In this document: piece by piece, positions 17,313-27,273 of the stretch | Layout of the letters: the number at the start of each line of letters is the position of its first letter | Position numbering within the stretch: the stretch's first letter is position 1 | NCBI RefSeq assembly: GCF_027497495.1 | Contig: NZ_CP114205.1 | Location: 3,968,001-4,032,000, forward strand | Source: Streptomyces tubercidicus | GTDB lineage: Bacteria; Actinomycetota; Actinomycetes; Streptomycetales; Streptomycetaceae | Length of the DNA: 64,000 bases | Reading direction: 5' to 3' | Program-made: the position numbers and the translations under genes | The notes under the pieces: model-generated | What the model saw: only the letters and a program-made list of their open reading frames with translations | Database searches by the model: none | What the model was told of the DNA's origin: nothing

Positions 17313-18458
17313 TCAGCCTGCGACCACCGCGTCCCACGCCGCGCCCGCCGCCTGAGCCGCGCCCTCGGCGTCCACGGACACGCCTGTCGCACGCAGCCCA
17401 CCCGCCAGCGCCACCAGGGATGCCATCACGACCGACCGGTCGGCGGCGCGGCCATAGTGGTTCACCCGGATCATCTCCTTGGCCAGCGCGCCCGCCGCGT
17501 CCTGCACCGGCACCGCCGCATCGAGTGCGATCGCGGCGCTCACGATCTCCCGGGCATCCACTCCCTCAGGCGCCCGGAGCGTCGTGGCGGCCGGCGCCGC
17601 GTCCTCCTCACGCACGACATACGGAGTGAGCCCGCCCAGCGCCCGCACACCGGCCCTGGTCGCCGCGGCCGCCGCCCGGTGCCGGGTGAGGACCGCCTCC
17701 AGCCCCTCGGCTTCCAGACGGTCCGCGGCCTGCTCCAGCGCGAGCATCTCCAGCTGCGCCGGAGCGTGCGGAAGGGCGGTGCGCCCGCCGTCGATCCAGC
17801 GCTCCTTCCAGTCCAGCAACGAGAGGTACGAGCGCCGCGGAGCCTGCTCATTGGCGGCGATCCGCTCCCAGGCACGGGCGCTGACCGACGCCACCGATAC
17901 CCCGGCCGGTCCGGCCATCGCCTTCTGCCCGCCGATCACACAGAGGTCCACACCCCACTCGTCGGTGAGCAGCGGCTCCGCGCCCACCGAAGCGACCGCG
18001 TCCAGCATCAGCAGCGCGCCGTGCTCCCGCACCACCGCGCCGATCTCGGCCACGGGGTTGGTGTTGCCGGTGGCCGCCTCGGCATGCACCAGGCTCACAA
18101 AGTCGATCTCGGGGTGCTCGCGCAACGCCTCCGCCACCTGCTGCGGGGTGACCGCACCCGTGAACGGCGCGGTGACGGTGACCACGTCGGCGCCACAGGA
18201 GCGAAGCCAGCCGCCGAAGGTCTCTCCGTACGGGCCGGTGATGATGTTGAGCGCGGTGCTGCCGGGCCGCACGGCCGAGCGGATACAGGCCTCCAGGGGC
18301 AGCAGCGCCTCGCCCTGCATCGCCACGACATCGCACCGGGTACGCATCAGGGCCGCGACCTTGTCCTCGATCCGCGCGAAGTGGGCCGCGGTGAGCGGCG
18401 GCAGGTCGAGCAGGTCCGGGGCGGCGGGGTTCGCGGTCGGGTCAGACACAGCAGTCAC
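17313..18458 (-). CDS. Class V aminotransferase (serine/alanine-glyoxylate type)
   Basis: The 381-residue PLP enzyme has the class V features: MLDAVASVGAEPLLTDEWGV holds the cofactor Asp, and CVIGGQKAMAGPAGVSV contains the Schiff-base Lys. The family includes serine-glyoxylate and alanine-glyoxylate aminotransferases and phosphonate transaminases, and substrate choice cannot be resolved here. It lies about 90 bp downstream of the serine-hydrolase gene on the same strand. A parS-containing palindrome follows the stop. Confidence 0.87.
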   Translation of the reverse strand: MTAVSDPTANPAAPDLLDLPPLTAAHFARIEDKVAALMRTRCDVVAMQGEALLPLEACIRSAVRPGSTALNIITGPYGETFGGWLRSCGADVVTVTAPFTGAVTPQQVAEALREHPEIDFVSLVHAEAATGNTNPVAEIGAVVREHGALLMLDAVASVGAEPLLTDEWGVDLCVIGGQKAMAGPAGVSVASVSARAWERIAANEQAPRRSYLSLLDWKERWIDGGRTALPHAPAQLEMLALEQAADRLEAEGLEAVLTRHRAAAAATRAGVRALGGLTPYVVREEDAAPAATTLRAPEGVDAREIVSAAIALDAAVPVQDAAGALAKEMIRVNHYGRAADRSVVMASLVALAGGLRATGVSVDAEGAAQAAGAAWDAVVAG

Positions 18459-18548
18459 AGGGCCTTCCAGCGGTAGCGAGCCGACTGGGCGCGGCTCCTG
18501 ACATCTGGATCGACTGTACGTCCGTGCGCCGGACCCCGCCGTACGGCC

Positions 18549-20021
18549 TCAGACCCGCCAGCCGTCCGGATCCACCCCACCGGGCACCGGCGCCGACGGC
18601 TCGTAGGGCCCGCGGGTGAACACGAAGGTGCCGAGATCCAGATGGCTCACCGCACCGTCCCCGTCCCGCCTCACCCGCAGCGTCTCGCCCGCGTAATAGC
18701 CGTCCAGCCCGGTCCATGTGCCGTCCTTCTCGGCCCGGAACCGCGAGGCGCGGCCCGCCCCGGACAGCGAGGTGAGCTCCAGCCCGCGCTCGGCCCGCAG
18801 CCGCAGGGCATGCGGGGTCGCGCCCCAGTACCAGGGCCCGGTCAGCGCCAGCAGCTCCGGATCCAGCGGACCGGGCAGCGGGCGCCAGGGCTCGGGGATC
18901 CGGGGCTCGTGCGCGATGAGGATCCCGGTGAGGTCGGTGGCGACGGCCCCGACCGCCGGTCCCGAGGTGCAGTTGGTGAGGACGACAGCGGCCACATCCT
19001 CCTCGGCATCCGCCCACAGCGCCGCCAGGAATCCGGGCATCGAGCCGTGGTGCCCGACCAGCAGCCGTCCCTCCCGCCGCAGGAGCTGCACCCCCAGCCC
19101 GTACCCCGCATCCCATGTGCCGCTCTCCGGCGGCACCGCCGGTGTCCGCAGCTCCGCCAGACTCTCCGCGCCGAGCACCCGCTCGTCGCCCCGGAGCAGG
19201 AACGCCGCCCAGCGGCACAGGTCCTGGAGCGTCGACCACAACTGCCCCGCCGGGCCCATCAGGCCGGTGTCCTCGGCCGGCTCCGGCAGCAGCGCGTCGG
19301 CCCACGGGTGCACCGCCCAGCCACTCGCGTACGGCCGCTCCGGCAGCAGCGTCGTACGGCCCATGCCGAGCGGTTCCAGCACCTCGCGCCGCAGCACCTC
19401 GCCCCACGGCACACCGCCCCGCAGCCGTTCGACCAGCGCGCCGAGCAGCGCATAGCCGACGTTGGAGTAATGGTGCCGCCGTCCGGCCGACAGCCGCTGC
19501 GGCTGCTCGTCGAAGAGGTCGGCCGGCTCGGGCCGCAGCGCGCCCGCCGTCCGCTCCCACCACGGCCCTCGCGGCTCGGCCGCCAACCCCGCGCTGTGGG
19601 ACAGCAGTTGCGCGATCGTCGCGTCCGGCACCGGAGTGCCCTCCAGATGCCTGCCGACCGGGTCCGCCAGCCGCAGCAACCCCTCGTCCCGCAGCCTCAG
19701 CACCAGCACGGCGACGAAGGTCTTGGTGAGCGAGCCGATCCGGTACTGCAGATCACCGTGCGGCACCTCTCCTTCCACCGAGCCCCGGGCCCCGGTCCAC
19801 ACCGCTCGTCCATCGCGGACCACCGCGCCCACCATCGACGGTGCCCGCCCCTCGGCCTGCCCGACCGCCAGCCGGCGCAGCAACGCCCGACGGGTCTGCG
19901 GCAGCGGCTCCGTGAACTCCTCGGGCGTTCCGGCCGCGCCCGGCTCCTGGCGGACGGGCTCGGAAGGGGGAACCTCCGTGGACTGCGCGGTGGGCTGTGC
20001 GGTGGACTGTGCAAGAGTCAT
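18549..20021 (-). CDS. Beta-lactamase-family serine hydrolase
   Basis: The 490-residue protein has the class C beta-lactamase/esterase fold: the S-x-x-K motif in RIGSLTKTFVAVLVL, the Y-x-N motif in YSNVGYALLG, and HHGSMPGF in place of the KTG box. A C-terminal beta-barrel-like domain (about residues 380-490) follows. Such proteins hydrolyse D-amino acid peptides or small esters. No signal peptide is evident, so it is probably cytoplasmic. The ATG ending at 20021 (MTLAQSTAQP) was chosen; the extension upstream is low complexity. Confidence 0.87.
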   Translation of the reverse strand: MTLAQSTAQPTAQSTEVPPSEPVRQEPGAAGTPEEFTEPLPQTRRALLRRLAVGQAEGRAPSMVGAVVRDGRAVWTGARGSVEGEVPHGDLQYRIGSLTKTFVAVLVLRLRDEGLLRLADPVGRHLEGTPVPDATIAQLLSHSAGLAAEPRGPWWERTAGALRPEPADLFDEQPQRLSAGRRHHYSNVGYALLGALVERLRGGVPWGEVLRREVLEPLGMGRTTLLPERPYASGWAVHPWADALLPEPAEDTGLMGPAGQLWSTLQDLCRWAAFLLRGDERVLGAESLAELRTPAVPPESGTWDAGYGLGVQLLRREGRLLVGHHGSMPGFLAALWADAEEDVAAVVLTNCTSGPAVGAVATDLTGILIAHEPRIPEPWRPLPGPLDPELLALTGPWYWGATPHALRLRAERGLELTSLSGAGRASRFRAEKDGTWTGLDGYYAGETLRVRRDGDGAVSHLDLGTFVFTRGPYEPSAPVPGGVDPDGWRV

Positions 20022-20250
20022 GGCGCTCCTCAGCGGCGGATCCGGCTCGGCCGACCCCCATCCTCGCCGCATCACCGGAGCCCTGTCGCCCGATCACTGC
20101 ACCGAGTTCGGTCTGCTCCGCGAAAAAGCCCATGGTCAACAGCTGTCCGGTGTCGTCCCTGCACGCGAGGGTGGGGCTTCCACCAGCCCGAAGGTGAACG
20201 CCGGTGCGGCGGCCCCGAGCTGTGCAAGCGGGCCCCGGTTGGGCGGCGCT

Positions 20251-21228
20251 TCAGGCGGTCAGCTCGGCGGTGCTGCGGAACGTCCGGCGGTAGGCCAGTG
20301 GTGCCACGCCCACCGCGCTGTGGAGATGCTGGCGCAGGGAGGTGCCCGTGCCGAAGCCCGCGTGATGGGCGACGAGATCGATCGGCCAGTCCGTGGTCTC
20401 CAGCAGGTGCCGGGCGCGTTCGATGCGTTGTCCGGCGAGCCACTGACCGGGGCTCATCCCGACCTCGTCGCGGAACCGCCGGGTGAGGGTGCGCACGCTG
20501 ACCCGGGCGTGCGCGGCGAGCTCGGTCAGGGTGAGGGGCTCAGCGAGACGCTCCAGGGCCCAGGCGCGGGTGGCGGCGGTGCCGCTCGCCGTCGAGGGTT
20601 CCGGCACGGGCTGCCGGATGAACTGGGCCTGTCCGCCGTCCCGCCAGGGCGGCACCACACACAAGCGGGCGACCTCGTTGGCGACGGCGCTGCCGTGGTC
20701 ACGGCGCACCAGGTGCACACACAGGTCCACCCCGGCGGCCGCACCGGCCGAGGTGAGGACATCGCCGTCGTCGACGAACAGCACATTGGGGTCGACGCGG
20801 ACGGTGGTGAAGAGGCGTTGCAGCTGGTGGGCCTCCTGCCAGTGCGTGGTGGCCGGCCGGTGATCGAGCATTCCGGCCGCGGCCAGCACGAAGGCACCGG
20901 TGCAAATGGCCACCATTCTGGTGCCGGGCCGGATCCGCGCCAGCGCCGCCCGCAGTTCCTCGGGCAGCCGGCCGTCCTCCCGGACCATCGCCTGCCCGTG
21001 GGACGGCGGGATGACGACGGTATCGACGTGCGCGAGTACGGATGCGTCCTCGGAGACCGCGATGTCGTAGTCGGCATCGGCGCGCACCGTGCGTCCGTCC
21101 AGGCTGCAGGTGACGACGGAGTAGAGCGGTTCACCAGCGGCACCACGCGCGGCGCCGAAGATCCGCGCGGGGATCCCCAGCTCGAAGGGGACGACCCCGT
21201 CCAGGGCGAGAACACCGACGCGATGCAT
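20251..21228 (-). CDS. GlxA/FtrA-type AraC-family regulator (DJ-1/PfpI domain plus AraC HTH)
   Basis: The 325-residue protein has an N-terminal DJ-1/PfpI-like domain (residues 1-170, with VAICTGAFVLAAAGML at the nucleophile-elbow position) and a C-terminal double AraC HTH (LTLTELAAHARVSVRTLTRR, then AYRRTF at the end). It is divergent from a quinone-oxidoreductase-like gene with about 140 bp between them, and probably regulates it. Confidence 0.9.
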   Translation of the reverse strand: MHRVGVLALDGVVPFELGIPARIFGAARGAAGEPLYSVVTCSLDGRTVRADADYDIAVSEDASVLAHVDTVVIPPSHGQAMVREDGRLPEELRAALARIRPGTRMVAICTGAFVLAAAGMLDHRPATTHWQEAHQLQRLFTTVRVDPNVLFVDDGDVLTSAGAAAGVDLCVHLVRRDHGSAVANEVARLCVVPPWRDGGQAQFIRQPVPEPSTASGTAATRAWALERLAEPLTLTELAAHARVSVRTLTRRFRDEVGMSPGQWLAGQRIERARHLLETTDWPIDLVAHHAGFGTGTSLRQHLHSAVGVAPLAYRRTFRSTAELTA

Positions 21229-21370
21229 GACCCGATTCTTTCAAACGTTGGCCATCAGGACACCGCCGGGCTCCCGGCCGCCGCGGAAAGCTGGCGGCAC
21301 CTCGGGAAACGCGGCCGCCAGGCGGCGCATTCGCCCGACCCCAGCCATGGGCACGTACGAAGGAGACACC

Positions 21371-22336
21371 ATGTCCGAGACCGGGATCCCGCAGATGCGG
21401 GCCGTCAGCCAGGACACCGCCGGAGGCCCTGAGGTCCTCAAGGTGATCACGACCGACCGGCCGGTGCCCGGCCCCACGGAGATCCTGGTCCGGGTGCACG
21501 CCGCGGGCGTCAACCCGACCGACTGGAAGACGCGGGCCGGCGGCCGGTTCCTGTCCGGCAGCGAGCCGCCGTTCGTCCTGGGCTTCGATGTGTCCGGTGT
21601 GGTCGAGGCGGTCGGCCTCGGCGTCACCCTCTTCGCACCGGGCGACAAGGTCTTCGGCATGCCGCGCTTCCCGCACCCCGCCGGGGCCTACGCCGAGTAC
21701 GTCGCCGCCCCCGCGCGGCACTTCGCCCACCTTCCCGCGGACCTGGACCACGTCCGGGGCGCCGCTCTCCCGCTGGCGGCACTGACCGCCTGGCAGGCCC
21801 TGGTCGACACCGCGAAGGTGTGGCCCGGCGCCCGGGTGCTGATCCATGCCGCGGCGGGCGGGGTCGGTCATCTCGCGGTGCAGATCGCCAAGTCCCGTGG
21901 CGCGTATGTGATCGGCACCGCCCGGCGGGCCAAGCATGACTTCCTGCGCGGGCTGGGCGCCGATGAGCTCATCGACTACACGGAACAGGACTTCGCGACG
22001 GCGGTGCGCGATATCGACATCGTGCTCGACACCATCGGCGGCGACTACGGCGCCCGCTCCCTGCGCACCCTGCGTCCGGGCGGCTCGCTGGTCTCGATCC
22101 TGCCGCTGGACGACGCCTTCCCCGCTGACCGGGCGCGCGAGGCGCGGGTACGCGCGGGATTCCTCCTCGTCGAGCCCGACCGGGCCGGCCTGGAAGCCGT
22201 CGCCGACCTGGTGAACAGCGGGAAGCTCCAGGTCAACGTCGACAAGGTGGTGCCGCTGGAGGACGCCGCCCAGGCCCACGCCCTGGGCGAGACCGGCCGC
22301 ACCACCGGCAAGATCGTCCTGACGGTCGCGCCCTGA
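21371..22336 (+). CDS. NADP-dependent quinone-oxidoreductase-type MDR enzyme
   Basis: The 321-residue medium-chain dehydrogenase/reductase has GVNPTDWKTRAG, the nucleotide-binding segment VLIHAAAGGVGHLAVQIAKS and a C-terminal HALGETGRTTGKIVLTV. It lacks the Cys cluster of structural-zinc alcohol dehydrogenases, so it fits the quinone oxidoreductase branch. The ATG at 21371 has GAAGGAGA upstream. It is divergently paired with the GlxA-type regulator. Confidence 0.9.
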   Translation: MSETGIPQMRAVSQDTAGGPEVLKVITTDRPVPGPTEILVRVHAAGVNPTDWKTRAGGRFLSGSEPPFVLGFDVSGVVEAVGLGVTLFAPGDKVFGMPRFPHPAGAYAEYVAAPARHFAHLPADLDHVRGAALPLAALTAWQALVDTAKVWPGARVLIHAAAGGVGHLAVQIAKSRGAYVIGTARRAKHDFLRGLGADELIDYTEQDFATAVRDIDIVLDTIGGDYGARSLRTLRPGGSLVSILPLDDAFPADRAREARVRAGFLLVEPDRAGLEAVADLVNSGKLQVNVDKVVPLEDAAQAHALGETGRTTGKIVLTVAP

Positions 22337-22390
22337 CGGCGTTCGGCGCCCCGAGGCCCGTCCCCGTCCTCGTCCCCGGCATGGCGTGTT

Positions 22391-23236
22391 CTACGACTGC
22401 GGATCTCGCGCCGTCTGCCGCCGAGTGGCATTGAGGGCGCCGAGCAGGGACAGCGCCTCGGCACTGGGGCTGCCGGGCTCGGCGTGGTAGATGACGAGTT
22501 GCTGGCCGGGTGCGTCGCGGACGTCGAACGCCTGGTAGGTGAGGGTGAGCGGCCCGACGTCGGGGTGGTTGAGCAGTTTGGCGTCCCGGGTCTTGCCGCG
22601 CACGGTGTGGGCCTGCCACAGGGTCGTGAAGGCGGGGCTCTGCTCGGTCAGTGTGTTGACGAGCGCGGTCAGCCGGGGGTTGTCGGGGTCACCACCGGCC
22701 GCCTGACGAAGGTTGGCCACGGTGGCCTGGGCGGTCCAGTCCCAGCGGGTGTAGAAGTCCCGCGCGGCCGGGTCGAGGAAAGCCATCCGGGCGAGATTGT
22801 CCGCGGGGTCGAAGGGCGAATACAACGCGTCGGCCAGGGCGTTGGCGGCGAGGATGTCCAGGGCGCCGTTGACCACGAAGGCCGGGGTGTGCGGGTAGCC
22901 GTCCATGAGCTGGCGCAGCGCCGGGCTGACCACGTTCCGCTGCGGCACCGGGCGGTCGTTCGGTGCGATACCGGCCAGCCGGTGGAGGTGGGCACGGGCG
23001 TCGGTGTCGAGCTGGAGGGCCCGGCTGAGGGCGTCGAGGACCTGCGACGAGGGGTGGCGTTCCCGGCCTTGTTCCAGGCGGGTGTAGTAGTCGACGTTCA
23101 CCCCGGCCAGCACCGCGACCTCCTCACGGCGCAGCCCGGCGACTCTGCGTACGCCGTAGCTCGCCATACCGACGTCTTCGGGCCGCAGGCCGGAGCGCCG
23201 GGCACGGAGGAAATCTCCCAGGGTGTTGTCGGACAT
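22391..23236 (-). CDS. XRE-family regulator with MmyB-like ligand-binding domain
   Basis: The 281-residue protein has an N-terminal helix-turn-helix (RREEVAVLAGVNVDYYTRLE, followed by QGRERHPSSQVLDALS) and a C-terminal MmyB-like PAS-fold domain (residues 105-270). This layout is common in streptomycetes, where the regulator usually controls a divergent dehydrogenase. The neighbouring divergent gene here is an SDR at 23397. Confidence 0.9.
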   Translation of the reverse strand: MSDNTLGDFLRARRSGLRPEDVGMASYGVRRVAGLRREEVAVLAGVNVDYYTRLEQGRERHPSSQVLDALSRALQLDTDARAHLHRLAGIAPNDRPVPQRNVVSPALRQLMDGYPHTPAFVVNGALDILAANALADALYSPFDPADNLARMAFLDPAARDFYTRWDWTAQATVANLRQAAGGDPDNPRLTALVNTLTEQSPAFTTLWQAHTVRGKTRDAKLLNHPDVGPLTLTYQAFDVRDAPGQQLVIYHAEPGSPSAEALSLLGALNATRRQTARDPQS

Positions 23237-23396
23237 CTCCTCAGGTTAGGCAGGAGGCCGGTGCGCTGCCTGGGTGTGTGCCACCCAGGCAGCAGGCGTC
23301 CTGGCCGCCGGCCTCCGGGGCGTCCACGCTCGGTGGCCCGGTGCCCCGCCCGAGGCACCCGGGACACCCGAGAATTCCGAGGAAGAGGACGCCCCC

Positions 23397-24170
23397 ATGA
23401 CTGGCCCACTGACTGGCCCACGACTCGACGGCAAGGTCGCACTGATCACCGGTGCGTCCGGAGGAATCGGTGCGGCGACCGCCCGGCTGTTCGCCCGCGA
23501 GGGCGCGCGGCTGATCGTCACCGACATCCGCCGGAACCGCCTCACGGCACTTACGGAGGAGATCGCCGAGGAGACCGGCGCGGAGATCGTCTCCGCCTGC
23601 CTGGATGTCTCCTCCGCCGGGCAATGGGACGAGGTGATCACCACCGTCCGCGAGCGGTTCGGCGCGCTGCACGTCCTGGTGAACGTCGCGGGCCTCCTGG
23701 ACTGGCCGGGCATCGAGGACACCCGGGAAGACAGGTGGAACCGCATCATCGACGTGAACCAGAAGGGCACCTGGCTGGGGATGAAGGCCGCCATGCCCCT
23801 GCTGCGCGCCACCGGCAACGCCTCGGTGATCAATACCTCGTCCGTCCTGGGACTCGTCGGAAGCGGCGCGGCCGCGGCCTACCAGGCGTCCAAGGGCGCG
23901 ATACGCCTGCTCAGCAAGACCGCCGCCGTCGAGTACGCGCGTCAGGGAGTACGCGTCAACTCCCTCCACCCCGGGGTCATCGCCACCCCGATGATCCAGG
24001 ATCTCCTGGACGAGCAGGGCGACCAGCAGCCCGACATCGTCCGCACCCCGATGCGCCGCGCGGGCCACCCCGACGAGATCGCCTCGGCCGCGCTCTTCCT
24101 GGCCGCCGACGAGTCCTCCTACGTCACCGGCACCGAACTCGTGGTCGACGGCGGCCTCACGGCCCACTGA
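23397..24170 (+). CDS. Short-chain dehydrogenase/reductase
   Basis: The 257-residue classical SDR has the cofactor motif TGASGGIG, a catalytic Ser in NTSSVLG, a catalytic Y-x3-K in YQASKGAIRLL and the C-terminal VTGTELVVDGGLTAH. It is probably NAD(P)-dependent with unknown substrate. The ATG at 23397 follows GAGGAAGAGGA. It is divergent from the XRE regulator and probably under its control. Confidence 0.92.
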   Translation: MTGPLTGPRLDGKVALITGASGGIGAATARLFAREGARLIVTDIRRNRLTALTEEIAEETGAEIVSACLDVSSAGQWDEVITTVRERFGALHVLVNVAGLLDWPGIEDTREDRWNRIIDVNQKGTWLGMKAAMPLLRATGNASVINTSSVLGLVGSGAAAAYQASKGAIRLLSKTAAVEYARQGVRVNSLHPGVIATPMIQDLLDEQGDQQPDIVRTPMRRAGHPDEIASAALFLAADESSYVTGTELVVDGGLTAH

Positions 24171-24204
24171 CGCCGCGCCGGCACGCTCCGCCTCCCACCG
24201 CCGC

Positions 24205-24744
24205 TCACCGGCCGTTGCGGAGTCCCTGCCGGTCGACGGAGAACAACGCCTGAGCTGCGCCGAACTCGACGAAGCTGTCGATATGGCGCATGCCGATGGC
24301 TTCCAGGAGGCGGCACGAGCGGGCATTGGCCTCCTGGGTGACCGCGATGACCGAGGGGTCGTCCGAGGGAACGTGCGCAAAGGCCCACTCCACAACGGCG
24401 GCCACGGCTTCCCTGGCGTAGCCCTGGCCCCAGTGTTCGGGCAGGAGCCCATAGGACACCTCCCGCCGGTCGTCGAAGCGAGGCGCCGGATCGATCAGCA
24501 CGGAACCCACGACGGTCCTCTCCGCCCGCGTGGTGACGGCGAACGCGTTGCGGCGGCCCGCGAAATGCCGCTGGTAGAGGGGCAGTTCCTGCTCGGCAAC
24601 CGGCCCGCCGAGGAAGCGCCGGACCTCGGGGTCCGTCCAGAGCCGGGTGAATTCCTTGACGTCGGTGGCCTCGGCAGGACGCAGCAGGAGCCGGGCCGTG
24701 CTGAGGGTGGTGGGCCAGGGGGACTCAGCAGGCGTCGAAGACAT
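24205..24744 (-). CDS. GNAT N-acetyltransferase (RimJ/RimL type)
   Basis: The 179-residue protein has the N-terminal segment TARLLLRPAEATDVKEF, the strand EVSYGLLPEHWGQGYAREAV (acetyl-CoA loop Q/R-x-x-G-x-G/A) and NARSCRLLEAIGM. This layout is typical of ribosomal-protein-alanine acetyltransferase-like enzymes. The actual substrate is unknown. Confidence 0.88.
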   Translation of the reverse strand: MSSTPAESPWPTTLSTARLLLRPAEATDVKEFTRLWTDPEVRRFLGGPVAEQELPLYQRHFAGRRNAFAVTTRAERTVVGSVLIDPAPRFDDRREVSYGLLPEHWGQGYAREAVAAVVEWAFAHVPSDDPSVIAVTQEANARSCRLLEAIGMRHIDSFVEFGAAQALFSVDRQGLRNGR

Positions 24745-24971
24745 GACCCGAGCATCACAGCAACGGCCCCCGTCCGCTCCTTGTGGTGGCTCTTTCTCGC
24801 CACGGGACGTCCTGCCGGTCGACGGAGGACAGCGCCACAGCGGACACCCATCATCGCGCCAAGGCGAAGCCTCCCCGCGGTAATTCAGTTGCCCCGGCCA
24901 CCGGCCGACGTTGCACTGTGGCGACGCACCACGAGTCGTGGTGGCGGTATCCCGGGAAGGCAACGGCAGCA

Positions 24972-26216
24972 ATGGAAATCCGTCCCACGACCGACCAGGA
25001 CCTCGACGTCTTCGTCGACACACTCCATGGCGCGTTCGGGCGCTTCCCGGAAACCCCGACAGCCGGCGGCGGGCGCTGGTGGTCGGCGCTCGAAATGGAC
25101 CGCAACCTGCTGGCCATGGCGGCGGACGGGCGGCCCGTCGGCACCGCGGGGGCGTACTCCTTCGAACTCACCCTGCCCGGTGACACCATCGCCCCGGCCG
25201 CCGGGGTGACCGCCGTCGGCGTCCTGCCCTCGCACCGTCGCCAGGGCGTGCTCCGCGCGATGATGCGGCATCAGCTCACCGAGCTGCGGGCCCGCGGGGA
25301 GTTCCTCTCCGTACTGCTGGCCTCTGAGGCGATGATCTACCGCAGGTTCGGCTACGGACCGGCGACCTACACGCAGCGGCTGACGGTGCCGCGCCACCGG
25401 GCCGCCCTCGCCCTCCCCCGGGCGCGCGGATCAGCCGACAACCCGGCGACCGGCTCCGACACCGGCCCGGACACCGGCTCCATCGAGCTGCTGCGGCGTG
25501 CCGAATGCGGCGACATCCTGGAGGAGATCTACGACCGCTACCGCCGCGCCCAGCCCGGCGCGCTGTCCCGGCCGCACCGCTGGTGGGCCCAGCGCGCGGG
25601 GCAGCCCCCGCTCTCACCGGCACCGCGCTACATCGCCGTCCACCGTGACGCCGACGGCCTCCCTGACGGCTACGCCAGCTACTCGCTCGGCGAGCACGAG
25701 ACCCTGACGGTCGACGAGACCATCACCACCGACGACGCCGTCTTCACCGCCCTGGCCCGGTTCGTGCTCGGACACGACCTGGTCCGTCAGGTCGTGTTCA
25801 AGCACGTCCCGCCCGATCACCCGCTGCGCTGGCAGCTCGCGGACTTCCGCGCCGGCGAGGTGAGCGACGACACCGACTGGCTCTGGGTACGGCTGCTGGA
25901 CGTACCGCGTGCGCTGACCGCCCGCAGCTGGTTCATGGACGGCGAACTCGTCCTCGACGTCGACGACCCCTTCCTCGGCGAGCACGGCCGCTACCTGCTG
26001 ACCATCCGGGACGGCAAGGCCGACTGCCACCCGACGGACCGGGAGCCCGACCTGTCCCTGGACATCAGCGACTTGGGCTCGGTCTACCTGGGCGGCACCG
26101 CCCCGAGCACCCTCATACGTGCCGGACACATCCGCGCCCACCATCCTGGCGCGGCCCCCCTCGCCGACGCCCTCTTCCGCACCGGCCGCTCCCCGCACTG
26201 CCTGCACTGGTTCTGA
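24972..26216 (+). CDS. Eis-like GNAT acetyltransferase with sterol-carrier-like C-terminal domain
   Basis: The 414-residue protein has a GNAT domain (MEIRPTTDQDLDVFVDTLHG, then VLPSHRRQGVLRAMMRHQL), a second degenerate GNAT domain and a C-terminal sterol-carrier-protein-like domain ending in HCLHWF. This is the Eis architecture. Eis proteins acetylate aminoglycosides or other amines at multiple positions, and the substrate here is not known. The C-terminal carboxylate is used catalytically in Eis homologues. Confidence 0.88.
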   Translation: MEIRPTTDQDLDVFVDTLHGAFGRFPETPTAGGGRWWSALEMDRNLLAMAADGRPVGTAGAYSFELTLPGDTIAPAAGVTAVGVLPSHRRQGVLRAMMRHQLTELRARGEFLSVLLASEAMIYRRFGYGPATYTQRLTVPRHRAALALPRARGSADNPATGSDTGPDTGSIELLRRAECGDILEEIYDRYRRAQPGALSRPHRWWAQRAGQPPLSPAPRYIAVHRDADGLPDGYASYSLGEHETLTVDETITTDDAVFTALARFVLGHDLVRQVVFKHVPPDHPLRWQLADFRAGEVSDDTDWLWVRLLDVPRALTARSWFMDGELVLDVDDPFLGEHGRYLLTIRDGKADCHPTDREPDLSLDISDLGSVYLGGTAPSTLIRAGHIRAHHPGAAPLADALFRTGRSPHCLHWF

Positions 26217-26252
26217 CCGCGAGCCGGCCGCCGCTGCACCACTCCCGAGCGT

Positions 26253-26277
26253 CCCCGGCCGTCCTGCACGGCCGGGG
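26253..26277. terminator. Bidirectional hairpin between convergent genes
   Basis: A 10-bp perfect stem (CCCCGGCCGT and complement) with a 5-nt loop lies between the stops of the Eis-like gene (26216) and the convergent oxidoreductase gene (26310). Confidence 0.7.
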
Positions 26278-26309
26278 CATGCCGGACCGGGCAACCGCGG
26301 GGAAACGGC

Positions 26310-27203
26310 TCAGACGACCACGACCCGCCGCCCGCGCGTGTGACCGGCTCGGCTGTCGATGTGCGCCGCCGCGGCCTCGGCGAGCGTGTACGACTTCTCG
26401 ACCGGGATGTGGAGCCTGCCCCGCGAGATGAGCCCGACGGTTTCGGCGAGCGCGTCCGGCATGCTCCCGGCCACGCCGGAGAAGCGGACACCGAGCTCCG
26501 GCGCCGCGAGATCGGCGATGGAGATCACCTTCTGCGGATCCCCGGTCAGCTCGACGAGCTCGCGGATCACGCCCGAACCGGCCAGATCGAGAGCCGCGTC
26601 GACCCGGCCGAGCTGCCGCACCCGCTCGACCCAGCCCTCGCCGTACGTCGTGGCGAGGGCGCCCAGGCCGCGCAGATAGTCCTGGTTCGCGGCCCCGGCC
26701 GTGCCGATCACCGTGATACCGCGATCCCGGGCGATCTGGAGCACCGCCGATCCGACTCCGCCGGACGCACCGCTGACCAGCAGCGTCTGCCCGGACCGCA
26801 CACCGACCTGGTGGATGATGCGCAGCGCGGTCTCCACTACGGAGGGGTACCCGGCCGCCTCTTCGAACGTCAGCCCCTCAGGCATACGGGCCCAGGCCGA
26901 CAGCACGGCGAACTCGGCATAGGTGCTCGCACCCTCGCCGAACACGGGGTCGCCGATCTCGACCCCGTCGACGCCCTCGCCGACCTCGTCCACCACCCCG
27001 GAGGCGTCCTGTCCCACTCCGGCGGGCAACTCGACCGGATGGGCCGCCAGCATCTGGCCTTCACGGACCCTCCAGTCGAAGGGGTTCACGCCCGCCGCCC
27101 GCACGGCGATGCGTACCTGGCCGGGGCCCGCATGGGGCTCCTCGGCGTCTATGAGGTGCAGAACGTCCGGACCGCCGAACTCGGCGAAGCTCACTTTCTT
27201 CAT
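26310..27203 (-). CDS. NADP-dependent quinone-oxidoreductase-type MDR enzyme
   Basis: The 297-residue protein has the same family layout as the gene at 21371: AAGVNPFDWRVREG, and TLLVSGASGGVGSAVLQIAR for NADP binding. No zinc-ligand Cys cluster is seen. It is divergent from a TetR gene 70 bp away, so it is probably TetR-regulated. Confidence 0.9.
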   Translation of the reverse strand: MKKVSFAEFGGPDVLHLIDAEEPHAGPGQVRIAVRAAGVNPFDWRVREGQMLAAHPVELPAGVGQDASGVVDEVGEGVDGVEIGDPVFGEGASTYAEFAVLSAWARMPEGLTFEEAAGYPSVVETALRIIHQVGVRSGQTLLVSGASGGVGSAVLQIARDRGITVIGTAGAANQDYLRGLGALATTYGEGWVERVRQLGRVDAALDLAGSGVIRELVELTGDPQKVISIADLAAPELGVRFSGVAGSMPDALAETVGLISRGRLHIPVEKSYTLAEAAAAHIDSRAGHTRGRRVVVV

Positions 27204-27273
27204 GCCGGGGACCGTAACACTAACCGTTAGGATTTAAGAACAGTTGCGCTTTCGTACCTGATAGTGTCGCGCC